Shown here: positions 45,597 to 56,620 of the stretch, one piece after another
How the letters are laid out: every line of letters begins with the position of its first letter
Position numbering within the stretch: the stretch's first letter is position 1
Source: Dendrocalamus latiflorus
Lineage: Eukaryota > Streptophyta > Magnoliopsida > Poales > Poaceae
Length of the DNA stretch: 64,000 bases
Reading direction: 5' to 3'
Assembly (NCBI GenBank): GCA_017311315.1
Contig: CM029640.1
Location: 16,951,905 to 17,015,904 of the forward strand
Made by a program: the position numbers and the translations under genes
The notes under the pieces: model-generated
Seen by the model: the letters and a program-made list of their open reading frames with translations, nothing else
Told to the model about the DNA's origin: nothing
Databases searched by the model: none

Positions 45597-47063
45597 TTAG
45601 ATCTTGCACTCCGCTTGGAAAACACTCCACCGCTGTCCTTTTGTTTCAGTTTCTTTACTTTGCACCTTCCGGACCAAAAGATTAACACCATTCAATTCTG
45701 GATCACAATAGACAACATCCTCCTTGGAATCATCGGATTTTTCACTTTCAGAATCACTACTAGAAGTTGTTGAAGCATAGCCATCTTTAGTGAGAAGCAC
45801 TCTTCGTTGATTTGGACAATCACGCCTCATATGACCTCTTCCCTTGCACTTGAAACACTCAATTTCTCTAGCATGAGCATTAGAAGGCAAACTAGAATCA
45901 ATTTTAGTTGCTTCTTTACCTCTGTTACTTGCCTCCTTTGAAAGAGCACCATTTGAACGGCTTGATGCCGCCACTTTGTAGGGTGAACCCACATCATCGC
46001 CTTGCTGTGATGGACGCCTCCATGGGTTTGTTTGAGTGTTGGCATGCCTACCCTTGGCTTGTTTGCGCTTCAATTGTTGTTCAGCACGTTCAGCTTGATG
46101 CACCAAGTCTTGGATGTTGAAGTAATTGATCATCTCCACCCTATCTTGCACATCCTCATTCAACCCATTAAAGAAACGTGCCATAGTAGCCTCATCATGC
46201 TCCTCTGTTCCTGTACGGATTATCAACATCTCCATCTCTTTATAATATTCGTCAACACTAGAATTACCTTGGCGTAGTTGTTGTAGCCGGTTGTACAAGG
46301 TCCTAGTGTAGTGTGCTGGGACAAAACGACGCCTCAAAATATTCTTCAATTGTACCCAAGTATCCGGATGAGCTCCTACGCGACACAATTGATTCCACCA
46401 AACAAGAGCATATCCGGTGAACTCAATTGTCGCCAAACGAATCTTCTTATCCTCAGTATAGTGATGGCTGTCAAAAATTTGTTCGACACGCATCTCCCAC
46501 TCCAAGTACTCCTCCGGTTCAGCTTTACTATTAAATGATGGGATAGAAATTTTTATCCGCCCAATTCCATCATCCACGGCAACACGCTGAGCAAACCCGA
46601 CACCATCACACATACCTCCACCATTGGCAGCACCTCTGCCACGCATGTCCCTGCCACGGTCAGCACCACGGTAGTCCCGAGCATAGCGCGGTTGTGGAGC
46701 AAAGTCCGCTGCACCATCAAAGACCTCCTCATGTTCGTCGCCTTCATATGGTGCACGCCGTTCGGGATATTGAGGTCCCCGTTCAGCATGCTGAAATTGT
46801 GGTGGCTGGTTGCGTAGCGCCTCCGTCAAAGCATCAATTCGTGCCCCCAAATCATCAACCTTGCCTTCAAGCTTCCGGTGACAACTTAAGAAGTAGTCAC
46901 GTGTCGCTTCAAATCCAATTCGTACCTCGGGCGGCAAAGACGCTGCATATTGGGGCACCTCCCTGATTGGATCGGCATGATTATGTCGCGCCTTGCCATC
47001 TTCAATCTTCATAGAACCCGCCATCAAGAAAAAATTCAGCAATCTCGTACCGTGATCAACCAC
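45597..47063 (-). CDS. Ty3/Gypsy Gag (capsid and nucleocapsid)
   Basis: 488 residues on the minus strand. The true start is probably the Met of MAGSMKIEDGK (about 47021) rather than the first Met beside the primer site. The retrotransposon capsid core is seen in EEYLEWEMRVEQIF, LATIEFTGYALVWWNQL and a VDEYYKEMEMLI stretch. It is followed by a basic linker and a CCHC knuckle CFKCKGRGHMRRDC. Gag packs the element RNA in virus-like particles in the cytoplasm. The frame ends at TAA right before the protease part, where related elements usually read on. Confidence 0.85.
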   Translation of the reverse strand: MVDHGTRLLNFFLMAGSMKIEDGKARHNHADPIREVPQYAASLPPEVRIGFEATRDYFLSCHRKLEGKVDDLGARIDALTEALRNQPPQFQHAERGPQYPERRAPYEGDEHEEVFDGAADFAPQPRYARDYRGADRGRDMRGRGAANGGGMCDGVGFAQRVAVDDGIGRIKISIPSFNSKAEPEEYLEWEMRVEQIFDSHHYTEDKKIRLATIEFTGYALVWWNQLCRVGAHPDTWVQLKNILRRRFVPAHYTRTLYNRLQQLRQGNSSVDEYYKEMEMLIIRTGTEEHDEATMARFFNGLNEDVQDRVEMINYFNIQDLVHQAERAEQQLKRKQAKGRHANTQTNPWRRPSQQGDDVGSPYKVAASSRSNGALSKEASNRGKEATKIDSSLPSNAHAREIECFKCKGRGHMRRDCPNQRRVLLTKDGYASTTSSSDSESEKSDDSKEDVVYCDPELNGVNLLVRKVQSKETETKGQRWSVFQAECKI

Positions 47064-47075
47064 GCTCTGATACCA
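47064..47075 (-). other. Primer binding site (initiator tRNA-Met)
   Basis: The minus strand reads TGGTATCAGAGC, the classic complement of the plant initiator tRNA-Met 3' end, three bases after the 5' LTR end. Confidence 0.9.
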
Positions 47076-47078
47076 AGA

Positions 47079-48068
47079 TGATGCGGATCCACTAGCAAGC
47101 TAGCTGAACCCCGTTGCTTTGGCCCTGATCTTTCACGATACGCCTTGTTGGATGCCCTCTCCAAGATAAGCCTTCTCCCACGCACACCGCAGCACGTGAA
47201 CAAAGGGTAGAGAAACCGAAGTTTCAGCGAGTAGAATCCAACACCACAATTGGATTCAACACACCAAGAGCAATTCCTCGATGGAAATCTCAAGAACACG
47301 CCAACAATGGCCACCAAACTATGGTGATTTTCTGGTTTCTATTTCTCAAATCAAAGTCTAAGTTACAATGGGGCTAAGGCCCTGGCCTTATATTAGTGCA
47401 CAATGCACGGCCTTGATTACAACTCACGCACTACTTGGCCTAAGGCCGAAACAAACTCCAATACGAACTAAAAAGGAAATACCTAAACTGCTACCTCTGG
47501 ATTCTCTCTTAATTTGCGATCTGACTATGAGGATTTCGTGGCTGGCACCTTGTCCATTATGTGGGGCTTCAAAATAGCTTTCCAACGAGTCCAAGAACGC
47601 CCAAATCGGACTCCGTTTGTGAAAGTTATGGACGTTTTAGTATCGGTCTTGCCAGCTGTCCCAATCCGAGTCCGAATCGGTTTCAAATCTTTATATGTTT
47701 TGTTTTCTGGTTCAAGGGGCTTTCAAATCCGTTTGGAACCTGAAAAGGAATCCTTCTCAACCTTTAGAAAGTCATGGTGTGGTCGGATTTTACTCTTACT
47801 TGCATTGCAATACTCGAACTCTTTATGTTTTACAAGTCTCGCGCGTCTCTCCGGACAGCTCGTGCAGCATCCAATGAAATTGCCATAACTTTGTGTAGGA
47901 AGCTCCAAATCAAGTGCCGTTTGATTCGTTGGAAAATAGACTTCATTAGATTTCCAAATATGTCTTTTGTGCACGTTAGAAACCTCAGAATTGGTATTCA
48001 AAGCTTCTTGAACATTGTGCACAGAACTGCAAGCACTAACCAAAGTTGTAGTGCTACTTGGTGCCACG
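47079..48068 (-). repeat. 5' LTR of the gag-only Gypsy element
   Basis: Direct repeat of 44161-45150 at the same length. The outer end reads CGTGGCACC where the 3' LTR has TGTGGCACC, a T-to-C change in the terminal TG. Confidence 0.85.
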
Positions 48069-49861
48069 TTAGAAACCTCAGAATGATCGAGGATGCTGTA
48101 TGAGATGGCTGAGCTCAAACATAGCATGATAAAGGCGAAAAATATTGAAGGGAAGTTCGAACGGCGGGTTGCACCGTGTGGCTTGATCAGTCAAAGTGAG
48201 GCATGGTCCGATGAAATCGAAATGGGAGAGACTTACTAATGCGTGACAAACCAGTGATACACCTACACGTGGTAAGCATGGCGATTACTTGAAATGAAAG
48301 AAGAAAAAGACTTAGTTAAGAAAGGGTATTTTGGCAGTTTGGCAAAAATACTGAAAACTATGTTGGATTAAAATCATGGTGTTTGAGCGATGATTAGGAG
48401 AGCGGTTTAAGTTAAGAAGAAGCTGAAAAGATCTAGTTGGATCGAGGCTAAGGATTTAGTGGATTCAAACTTATGTGCTTTGAAAAACGTGCATAAGTGT
48501 AGTGTGTGAGTTAAAACCCATATGTATGGGGTTATCGGATTCTCCCCACATGTTAAGTGGATAGTATCCACTAAGAATTAGATTATAATGGCTAATTCAT
48601 CTATTTAACTAGTTAGGATGGAAATTTGTTGTTAACTGTGCAACTATCCTCTCATTGTGATCAAGTGTTCTAGGGTTATGGTTTGAGAGAAGTTGAGTGT
48701 TGTGGTGTGCTCTCTTGTCCTTCAGGTGAAGTGGCTGTAAAACCTTCATCTCTAGTAGCAATACACCAATCTTTTTTCATCTCCATGGATCTCTTTTTAT
48801 GTTGATTGATTTGCTCTTGACTTGGTTGGTTTTTCACTTCTCTCTCCCCTTTTTGATCTTGTTATGCTAAGGACGTATAAGAGATAAGATAACCTCTGTA
48901 AATTAATCTTCACCCACTAGGCATTTAGTTGGCAAGTTCACCCGATTTTGCATGGATTTGACCCTCATGTGTGATTTCTTGATCCGAGTGTTGTTTGATT
49001 TCATTCGTGTTCTTACTTATTGTGACATGTGGAAACACATTTAGAGTCATATTTGTCATCATCCACCCATGAGTAAGTCATATTCACTATTTTTTTTGCC
49101 TATTTTTTTTTGAATAACCTTCCTTCAAACTAAAAAATGTCACAAAATTAACAGTGATTTTATCGATCGTTGGTTAGAATAGGTTCGTGACATCCTTGAA
49201 AAGGTGCATGACAAATTTCATATCATTTTGACGTATGGATCAAAAGTTTTATGTATTTTTTTATTTTGAAATAGTGTTGAAATCACTATTCCTATGATGA
49301 AAACATTGTAGCAGTCTGATTAGCTACTATTTATTGGCATGATGTCGAAATTATTGTAGCAGTTGGACTGCTAGGCACAATAAATGTCGTTTTGATCAGT
49401 TTTCGCTTGAAATTTTTTCGTGTGGTGGTTGATATCTGATCTTCATAACTTCTCATAGCTATTGAAGTAAAAATCGATGAATACTTAAGAGAAAATTTGA
49501 AAGTACTATGCACCCACTTTATTGCCATATTGGTCTTGCACTAACCTATATAAGGTAAATTAGCTAACTTGTTATTTTAACCCCGAACCAAAACACAACC
49601 TTGTCGTTTGAGAAGGCATTCATCAAATGACGAAAAAAACTCTGTTCATTAGCCAGCTAGACTAACAAGTAGTAAAAGAGACAACTTACCCTCACAAAAG
49701 AAAAACAGAAACATTTAATAGGGCAACGTTGTATTTTTTTTAAATATGTGTGCATGATGCTGAATTGTCGTTTAAAAAACAAAAGGAGTAAGAGAGGATT
49801 AAAAAACAAATGAATTTTTACATGAAGTGGTGTTTGCTGCATAGTAACAGGAAGAAGTGAT
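48069..49861. other. Intergenic, nothing recognised
   Basis: The first bases (GTTAGAAACCTCAGAAT) repeat a segment inside the neighbouring LTR, hinting at a rearranged border. The rest shows no gene, clear repeat or terminal structure that I could pair. Confidence 0.45.
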
Positions 49862-49864
49862 GAA

Positions 49865-50215
49865 TTTAGGGTGTGTTTGGTTCAGAGTCATGGTGGGACG
49901 GGATGGATCCAACCCATTTTTTAGGGACGGGACGGGACGGTCCCTGTTTTCTGTTTGGTTCAGAGTCATGGTGGGATGGGATGGATCCAACCTATTTTTT
50001 AGGGACGGGGCCTACCTGTCAGCCACTCGTCCCACTTCATCCCTCACCATCCCTCATTTTTGGGGGATAGGATCATCCCCAATTTGAGAGCATATCCACA
50101 GAATATTCCCTAGAGGGATATCCCCCATCCCACCTGACTCTGAACCAAACAGCTCTGGAACGAGGACCGCCCCATCCCATCCCCCATGGTCCCATGAACC
50201 ATACACATACTTAGG
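49865..50215. mobile_element. MITE with duplicated ends (nested copy of itself)
   Basis: GTTTGGTTCAGAGTCATGGT and GGGATGGATCCAACC occur twice in tandem at the left. At the right, the inverses GACTCTGAACCAAAC (about 50138-50152) and CCATGGTCCCATGAACCAT (about 50185-50203) also appear. The pattern fits one MITE inserted in or next to the end of another of the same family. Confidence 0.65.
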
Positions 50216-50691
50216 GAATGAATAGTAATCTCATTTAATTTAATCAGCTTAGTGCTAAATTTTCAGTTGTAAGGTATTAACCGATGGGCATTTATTTTAT
50301 ACAACAACATAATGCACACTTCAATAAGGCAGACACGGACGTCGAGACGTGTGAGCCAGCGTAGGACTTCCTTCCAGTCTCCTCATGTTTCATTTCCTGC
50401 AAATAGTGGGGGGAGAATTTACATTTCCAAAGGAATACTGTAGCATCATTCCTTTGATCCAAACGTGTCTGTGGTATCCTAAACCTTAAGATCTAGAAAC
50501 CTGCACTTTTCCTTTGGCATTCTTCCATTCCAAACGGGGCCTTACGCATTTCCCTTGCAAAATGGTAATAAACGCGTCCTAGTTTGCATATCTATACGCA
50601 TTTCTTCATAGGGAAATGTTTTGAAATGATTCAAAGGGAAATTGTTAATTGTGTATCCAATAAATTCGTTGTTTGTATATAGCTATCTTAA
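50216..50691. other. Intergenic, likely MITE remnant
   Basis: CATTCCAAACGGGGCCTTA at 50526-50544 looks like a Tourist or hAT-type terminal sequence, but I could not find its partner. No gene. Confidence 0.35.
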
Positions 50692-50957
50692 TTTACAGAT
50701 AGGGGTGAAAACGGGCCGGGTATTTCCCGCCCGCCCGCCCGTATTAAATCGGGTCAAATTCGGGTCGTAAATTCGGGTATCCGGAAACTTATACGGGTAT
50801 CGGATCCGAATACGGGTATTTTTTGGCGGATACGGTATCGGGTTTGGGAGGTCGGTATCCGACGGATACGGACTATCCGGTATAAAATTCGGATATTACC
50901 CGCTTAACTATTCGGGTATTACCCGGATTACCCAAACTTCTGGATTCACCCCTACTC

Positions 50958-51540
50958 ACCGGCTCCACACTCCACAACGCTCCAATCCCGCAATCCTCCG
51001 CCGCCTCCACCTCTTCCACCGCGCTCTCCGCCGCCTCCCCGCGCGTGTCCTTCTCCTCCCCCTCCCTCAAGGACCTCCAGGCCCGGCTCCTCTCCGACCC
51101 CGCCGCCCCCTCGCCCTCCCCGCCGCTGCCGCACACCGCGCCCTGCTCCCCCTCCGTCCGCGTCTTCCACCGCGTCCGCGTCGCCGCCTCCGCCCTCTGC
51201 GCGCTCCGCACCCTCCAGGCGCCGGCCGGCGCCGCCGCCGCCGAGGCCGACCGGCGCGTGGTGCTCTACTTCACCTCCCTCCACGTCGTCCGCGCCACCT
51301 ATGAGGACTGCCGCGCCGTGCGCGCCATCCTGCGCGGCCTTCGGGCCTCTATCGACGAGCGCGACCTCGCCATGGACCCGCGCTACCTCCAGGAGCTCGC
51401 CGCCCTCCTCCCGCGCACCCGCCGCGTCTCCCTCCCCCAGGTCTTCGTCGGCGGCCGCCACCTCGGCGGCGCCGAAGAGGTCCGCCGCCTCAACCGTGGA
51501 CTTCGTTGGATCCGAGGGAGGAGCACCAGATCCGGGCCGT
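50958..51540 (+). pseudogene. Glutaredoxin-domain gene fragment captured by the Ds-like element
   Basis: The frame has VVLYFTSLHVVRATYEDC, RAVRAILRGL, DERDLAMDPRYLQEL and LPQVFVGGRHLGGAEEVRRL. This is the glutaredoxin fold of the plant-specific GRX-domain proteins (At3g28850/At5g39865-like), in which the redox CxxC site is often altered. The start codon is missing (no ATG upstream in frame). After EEVRRL the sequence departs from the family and stops at 51540. The C-terminal Cys-rich part is absent. High GC matches a host grass gene. No disabling mutation is seen inside the domain, so the capture looks young. Confidence 0.75.
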
Positions 51541-51960
51541 AGGCCACGGATCCGGGGGTAACCGACGGCGGCGAAGTAGGGCGGCGACTCGGGGGCGGCG
51601 GAGAAGTGGTGCGAAGCCGAGCGGCAAGGCGGGGACGGTGGGGCGGCGCAGAGCGGCGCCGTTAGGGCTGGCGACGCGAGGGGAGGGCGCGATGGCAAGG
51701 CGGGCGCGTGGCGGCGCGGCAGGGAGAGAGAGCCGAGGCGGCGCGGAGGAGGTGAACGGCATAGGAGCCGAGAGGGGGAAAAGAAGGAAGAGATGGGGAG
51801 GCGTCGGCCGAACCAAGTAAAAAGGAGGAAAGGCAGCCGGGTGAGAAGAAAGGAAAGAAAGAGAAGGAAAAAAAATAAAGAAAAAGAAAAGAAAGAGAAA
51901 AGAGAGAGAAAGAAGAGAGAGGAGAAGCGCACGTACAATCAAAAATCCGTCTTCGTAAAT
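51541..51960. other. Purine-rich internal part of the Ds-like element
   Basis: GGC/GGA-rich DNA passing into GAAAGAAAG-type simple sequence. Long open frames on the other strand here are low-complexity (Ser/Phe/Pro-rich) and unsupported. Confidence 0.5.
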
Positions 51961-52322
51961 ATTTAATTTAAGTGATAGATTGCAGATTAAACTACTTGCT
52001 AGTATTATACTAATTATGTTAAAAGTATAAAATATCACTAATCGGTATAGAATGGATGTATGGAATGGTTGCATTGCTATTGTCTATGTGGTATAAAATG
52101 GTTGTTGCATTGACTTGATATCCGAATAAATATTCGTGACTGATAGTGTCCGTATCCGTCTTGGTACGTATTTGTTCCATATTTGTGCCCGACATTATCC
52201 GTATTTGTATTCGTATTCGATACTATCCGTATTCGACCCGAATCCGATTAGAAAATGTGGGTTAGGATATGGGAAAGGTGATATCCGACCGTATCCGACC
52301 CGATTTCACCCCTATTTACAGA

Positions 52323-53084
52323 TGCACCTTCTGGTTCCAGGTTTGAGTTGTTAGCCAATTGGAAAAATGATAATATGGTGACTATGGGGTGTTTTAATTG
52401 GCTGGAATTGACGAATTTTGACTAGAATTTTTGGCTTAAATGGAATAGTTCAGACTAGAAGAAGTAGTTTTTAGAATAAAATTTAGAAAACGCTTCTGAA
52501 AGATGCGGACATGGAAGAAGTTACAAATGTTGACCGATGGCTTTTAAAAACAGTTTAGAGAAATTACGTTTAGAAACAATATAATTTGAAAATGATACTT
52601 TTAGAATCCGAGGTTTATTTCAACAACCGCTGCACCAGCGACACACTAGCTAAAGCTCGAGCGGTGGTGGCATTCTGCTTACGTAATTGTCAGAGTCAAA
52701 CCTACATGTCAATGTACTACAGCCTGGAAGGGATAAAAATCAAATTTGAACATGCTACTGCATCTTTTTAAACTTTTTGAGTGAAAAAAGATAATTCTGT
52801 TGCAGATTTCCAATAAAACATAAAAAAATTAAAAATAAATTATGTATACATTTATTGTTGTTCTCTACTTATTGGATGATTTTCCATAGTTCTTCCTTCT
52901 GATACATATACATACTTATTTATTTTTAAATTATACACACTTATTTCTTAAAATTGCAGTTTGTTAACCCTTTGTGGAACAATAAGCATCACAGATTTAT
53001 GTGCACAATTTTTTTTGAAAAATGAGCTTATACTGTCACGGTTTGCAGGTGATCTCAACATCAAATAGATGGACAAAATTTATA
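52323..53084. other. AT-rich intergenic
   Basis: No gene, paired repeat or element end seen. Confidence 0.45.
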
Positions 53085-53268
53085 TTCCCTCCATTCTTTT
53101 TGAAGTTTTGAAGTGACACCTTAGAATCCTGCGATCAAACTTTCTAATGTTTGACAAAATAATATATTTAAAAATATCTAGATTGGATACATAAAAATTA
53201 TATAATTATATTTATCGCTAAAATACTTTTATAATATTTGTCAAACCTCATAAATCTTGACGGAGAGT
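53085..53268. mobile_element. Stowaway-type MITE
   Basis: The left end TTCCCTCCATTCTTTTTGAAG and the inverse of the right end ATCTTGACGGAGAGTA resemble the Stowaway CTCCCTCCGT terminus. The inside has the common CATAAAAATTATATAATTAT and TTTGTCAAACCTC blocks. Flanking TA is present. Confidence 0.7.
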
Positions 53269-53924
53269 ATTAAGTATTAGTAATACAGTCATCTATACAA
53301 CATAATAATTATCCAATAACAGCAAATAATATATTGTACTACAACACAGCATATTCCATCTGGTTTGCTTCAATTTTCAGGCTCTTGAAACCCGAGTTTT
53401 CTCAGTTCGCACGTTGTTTGGTGTTCTTTGTGTGTTGAGATTTCCGTGCTCCTTTTACCGGACAGCCAAAGACGTGAAACTTTCAAGCTCTCTGCATGAG
53501 AGGCTCACATACCATGTGTATATGCCTCCCGATGGCGACTGGCGTGATTGGACCGCCGATAACTAACTTAACAGCATCCTGGAATTTTCCATCGCACGAT
53601 GAACAAGCTAGCCAGGTTGAATGGTTCTTGGAAAGCCGTGACGTAACAAGGGAAGCAACAAGATTACACGCTTGCAAACTGTGTGGCTTGCAGCCATGTA
53701 CTACTACTACAGGTGCAGGCTCGGTTGGTCCAACGCGAGCACCACCATGCGTACGAAGTCTCCGTACGCGCGGAGTCTACGTGAAAATATGGCTGGGCCA
53801 ATAGCAACTAATATCGCCAACATGTGCTGCACTGCATCCTAGGAGGGCCATTCATGCCAGTCATAAAACAAACGGAGAATAAGCAGCAATAATTTATCTT
53901 TTTATTTTATGAAAAAGTTCAATT
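53269..53924. other. Intergenic, unassigned frames only
   Basis: A 102-residue plus-strand frame (53496-53804) and an opposite frame have no known domain and no supporting signals. Left unassigned. Confidence 0.4.
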
Positions 53925-54027
53925 TACTCCTTTACTTTTAGGAAAGTCCAAATTAGACTCTGCACTACAAAACCGATTATTTAACTTCTCAACTTTGAAA
54001 ACCACCGCAATTTTCACCCTAATGGTA

Positions 54028-54252
54028 CTGGGCCTGTTCTTTTTAGCTGAAATTTATGACTTTTGGCTGTGGCTTGTGGCTTTTGGACTGTTAACAGAAA
54101 CTCACGTGCGGTTTTTGCCGATATAAATAAAGTCGGTACAATATATACTATAATTAACTAGTAGACCCTATCTTAAAAAGATAGCCCGTTTAAAAGTTAG
54201 TTACTGTAAAAAACCGAAAAACAGATTTTAGAAGCTGAAAAGAGCGGGCTAG
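54028..54252. mobile_element. hAT-like MITE
   Basis: Ends GGGCCTGTTCTTTTTAGCT and AGCTGAAAAGAGCGGGC are inverted. It is inserted in the long-TIR element, and the solo LTR follows within a few bases. Confidence 0.6.
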
Positions 54253-54255
54253 TGG

Positions 54256-55948
54256 TGTAGGATCAAGGATATCGACTAGAGGGGAGGTGAATAGGAGGTT
54301 TTTAAAATTTTCTTGTTTACTTGATTAATTCTTCACAATTTAAATGACAAGAATGTAAAGCAATTAATCATACACAATTCTAGTCAAGAATATAGCAATC
54401 CTAGCTCTAGGCAAATAAATGATCACAATGAAGTATATAAACAAGAGCTAAGAGACAAATGAACGCAACCGATATTTTTACCGTGGTGATCGGAAACTTG
54501 CCGGTTTCCCCTAGTCCACGTTAAGGTTAGCCCGAACGAATCGGATCGGCTCCACGAATTAAGCCGAAGCACCTCGATCACTATTGGTAGCTCTTCCCCG
54601 CTCCGGGTAGGTGAGCTCCGACCTTCACAAATCACCGGGTCTTCTCACAAGCTCCTTGAGAAGATCACCGATCGAACCTCCGCCCAATCGTCCAAGTGCC
54701 GGCAAGCATAAGAGTAATGAATTCGGGCTTCACTTGAATGCAAACTAGTGCCAAATGGATCAACTAATGAAGTCTAGCACTAATTGCTCAACCGCCTCAA
54801 ATTTAATGCACAAAGTGAGAATTAGGGTGGAGTGAATGCTCTAGGGCTCAAGAAATATGCAATGGGTCTCTAACCTTAGCCCTTGTGCAGTGGTGGGGGT
54901 ATTTATAGCCTCCACCAACCAAAACTAGCCGTTTGGCATAATTTTTTGAAAAATTCAGGATGAGCGGTACTACCGCCCCTATGGGCCGGTACTACCGCTA
55001 CCAAATCTTCGTGGCAGAATGGCTATGTCAAAGCTCTGTAGTGACCGTTGGATTTGGCGGCGCGGTACTACCGTCGTTGTAATTTGCGGTACTACCGCTC
55101 TTCGGTAGTTCCGCAAAGTCGGCGCGGTACTACTACTCTCCGAAAATCCGAAAGGTCCCAAACTTTGGCGCTCTCTGGAAAATGAAACGAGAGCTTCCGG
55201 ACCCCGGAAGTACCACTCAGAATGGCGGAACTACCGCAACCTGCGGTAGTTCCGGCGTTGAAATCGCCGGTACTTCCACTCCGAGAATTTCCAAATTTCA
55301 TTCGGAGGAGCTCTCTGAAAAAAGGTTCCGCTCATCCTCCGGATCTTCCGGGCGCTGGAAGTACCGCTCAGAAATGCGGAACTACCGCTCACTGCGGTAG
55401 TTCCGGTGTTGAAAGCGCCGGTACTTCCGCTCCCGCAAGAAATCAAATGCATCCGGGGGTGCTCTTTGGAAAAAAGGCTCCGCTCAAAATCCGGAGCTTC
55501 CGGTCACCGGTACTACCGCTTCAAGGCGCGGAACTACCGTTTGCCGGTAGTTCCGACGTTCAAAACAGCGGTACTACCGCTCGTCCAGACAGAGCACAGA
55601 GTTGATTTTAAAACCAATTTTTGATGAATGCAAGCTTCTAAATTGATCCAAGTGGCACATAAAATTTGCTATCAAGCTACTTGCCAAGATATCTCTTTAT
55701 GGTACGATTATCTACCCTATAATCTGGTCTTCCACCATTCTCCTAAGATCGGTAAAATTAAAAAGAGATCCTATACTAAGAGTATACGTTTGTCTTGAGC
55801 CAATTTGGGTCTTTGTATTTATCCTTTGGCTTGCATCTTGTCGCTCACATGTGGATTAACCCTTGGCATGCTCATAAAACACGTTAGTCCCATATTCACA
55901 TGAGTTCATTAATTACCAAAACCATTTTTAAGGGCCTAGATGCTTTCA
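54256..55948 (+). mobile_element. Solo LTR, 1.7 kb, rich in GGTACTACCGC motifs
   Basis: Starts TGTAGGATCAAGGATATCG and ends GGGCCTAGATGCTTTCA, with flanks AGTGG (54251-54255) and AGTGA (55949-55953): a 5-bp target duplication with one mismatch. The start and end match an LTR type common in grass genomes. No PBS or coding follows, so it is a solo LTR. Confidence 0.75.
54960..55585. repeat. GCGGTACTACCGC-type palindromic motif cluster
   Basis: More than a dozen copies of GCGGTACTACCGC, GCGGTAGTTCCG and CCGGTACTTCC variants, in both directions, lie within about 620 bp of the solo LTR. Each perfect copy is itself a palindrome around GTAC, so the region can fold into many small hairpins. Confidence 0.85.
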
Positions 55949-56394
55949 AGTGATTTTGCTTACATGGTATCCGACCGGGTTCATTTTACCGAGTCAGTAG
56001 GCCAATGGGCCATGTTAACAAGCCACCTAATACATTGAGTAAAACTAAAGTTTTTTAATTAAAAATAAAATCATTTTCCCCCCCTATTCCTCTCTCTCTC
56101 TTCCATTCCCTCTGATGGGTCCCCTCTAATTTGCTAACCTAATGCTGCTCGAAATGCCAGTACGCAAGCTGCCAACGTGGCAAAACGCTTTAAATATATA
56201 CCACTGCTAAGGGGCGATTTGTACTTGTTTTTAAAGTTAATGGGTTAAATAATCAGTTTTGTAGCAGCGTCAGTGTTGATCAGTTTAGTTTCTGGTGGAG
56301 GGGGTAAATCCAACTCTTTCCTTGATTTTAAGGAAAGTGGAGACTGGAATCCATGAACCCCTATCACCAAAACCATTATTAGGCTACATAAGTA

Positions 56395-56620
56395 TATTCC
56401 TCCTTTGATCATAAATACATATTATTTTAAAATATGTGCAATCAAACTGTTAATGCTTTGATTACTGAAATCTTTTTAAATATTTATTTGGGTATATAAA
56501 AATTATGTATATAGATTTATCCCAAAAATTATTTTTATAATATTTTATAAATATATTACAATAAAAATTAGTGGTTAAAGTGGCATTGCCATCCAAAATA
56601 ACGTGCATTTGTGACGGAGT
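56395..56620. mobile_element. Stowaway-type MITE
   Basis: Left TATTCCTCCTTTGATCATAA, right GCATTTGTGACGGAGTA, inverse of the Stowaway terminus TACTCCGTCAC. AT-rich inside with TGGGTATATAAAAATTATGT. Confidence 0.75.

Larger units (their letters stand above)
44161..48068 (-). mobile_element. Ty3/Gypsy element with gag-protease only
   Basis: Two ~990-bp direct LTRs (44161-45150 and 47079-48068), an initiator-tRNA-Met primer site and a polypurine tract define the element, all reading on the minus strand. Between the LTRs is only gag plus a retropepsin-like part; reverse transcriptase, RNase H and integrase are absent, so it depends on a helper. The flanks TCTCG and TTAGA do not match, so the target duplication is lost or an end is rearranged. 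The LTRs differ only slightly, so insertion is fairly recent. Confidence 0.85.
50700..52314. mobile_element. Ds-like hAT element, 1.6 kb, with captured gene fragment
   Basis: Termini TAGGGGTGAAA and TTTCACCCCTA are perfect 11-bp inverted repeats of the Ac/Ds type. They are flanked by a perfect 8-bp target duplication TTTACAGA (50692-50699 and 52315-52322). Both subterminal zones are packed with GGTATCCG/CGGATAC-type repeats, like the transposase-binding repeats of Ac/Ds. There is no transposase; the middle is GC-rich captured host DNA. Confidence 0.95.
53925..56330. mobile_element. Long-TIR element split by a MITE and a solo LTR
   Basis: The left ~100 bp (with CTACAAAACCGATTATTTAAC) and the inverse of the right end (CTACAAAACTGATTATTTAAC at about 56240-56280) pair over roughly 110 bp, including both flanks. 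Its inside is mostly taken by the MITE (54028-54252) and the LTR (54256-55948). The long TIR suggests a non-autonomous MULE-like element; no target duplication was identified. Confidence 0.6.

Noticed and set aside
44620..48103. Plus-strand frames repeated at 44.6-45.4 and 47.5-48.1 kb
   Set aside because: They are shadows of the minus-strand gag-protease frame and its LTR copy; they recur only because the LTR is duplicated.
50952..51938. 328-residue minus-strand frame in the Ds-like element
   Set aside because: Low-complexity Ser/Phe/Pro and Gly/Glu runs opposite the glutaredoxin fragment; no domain.
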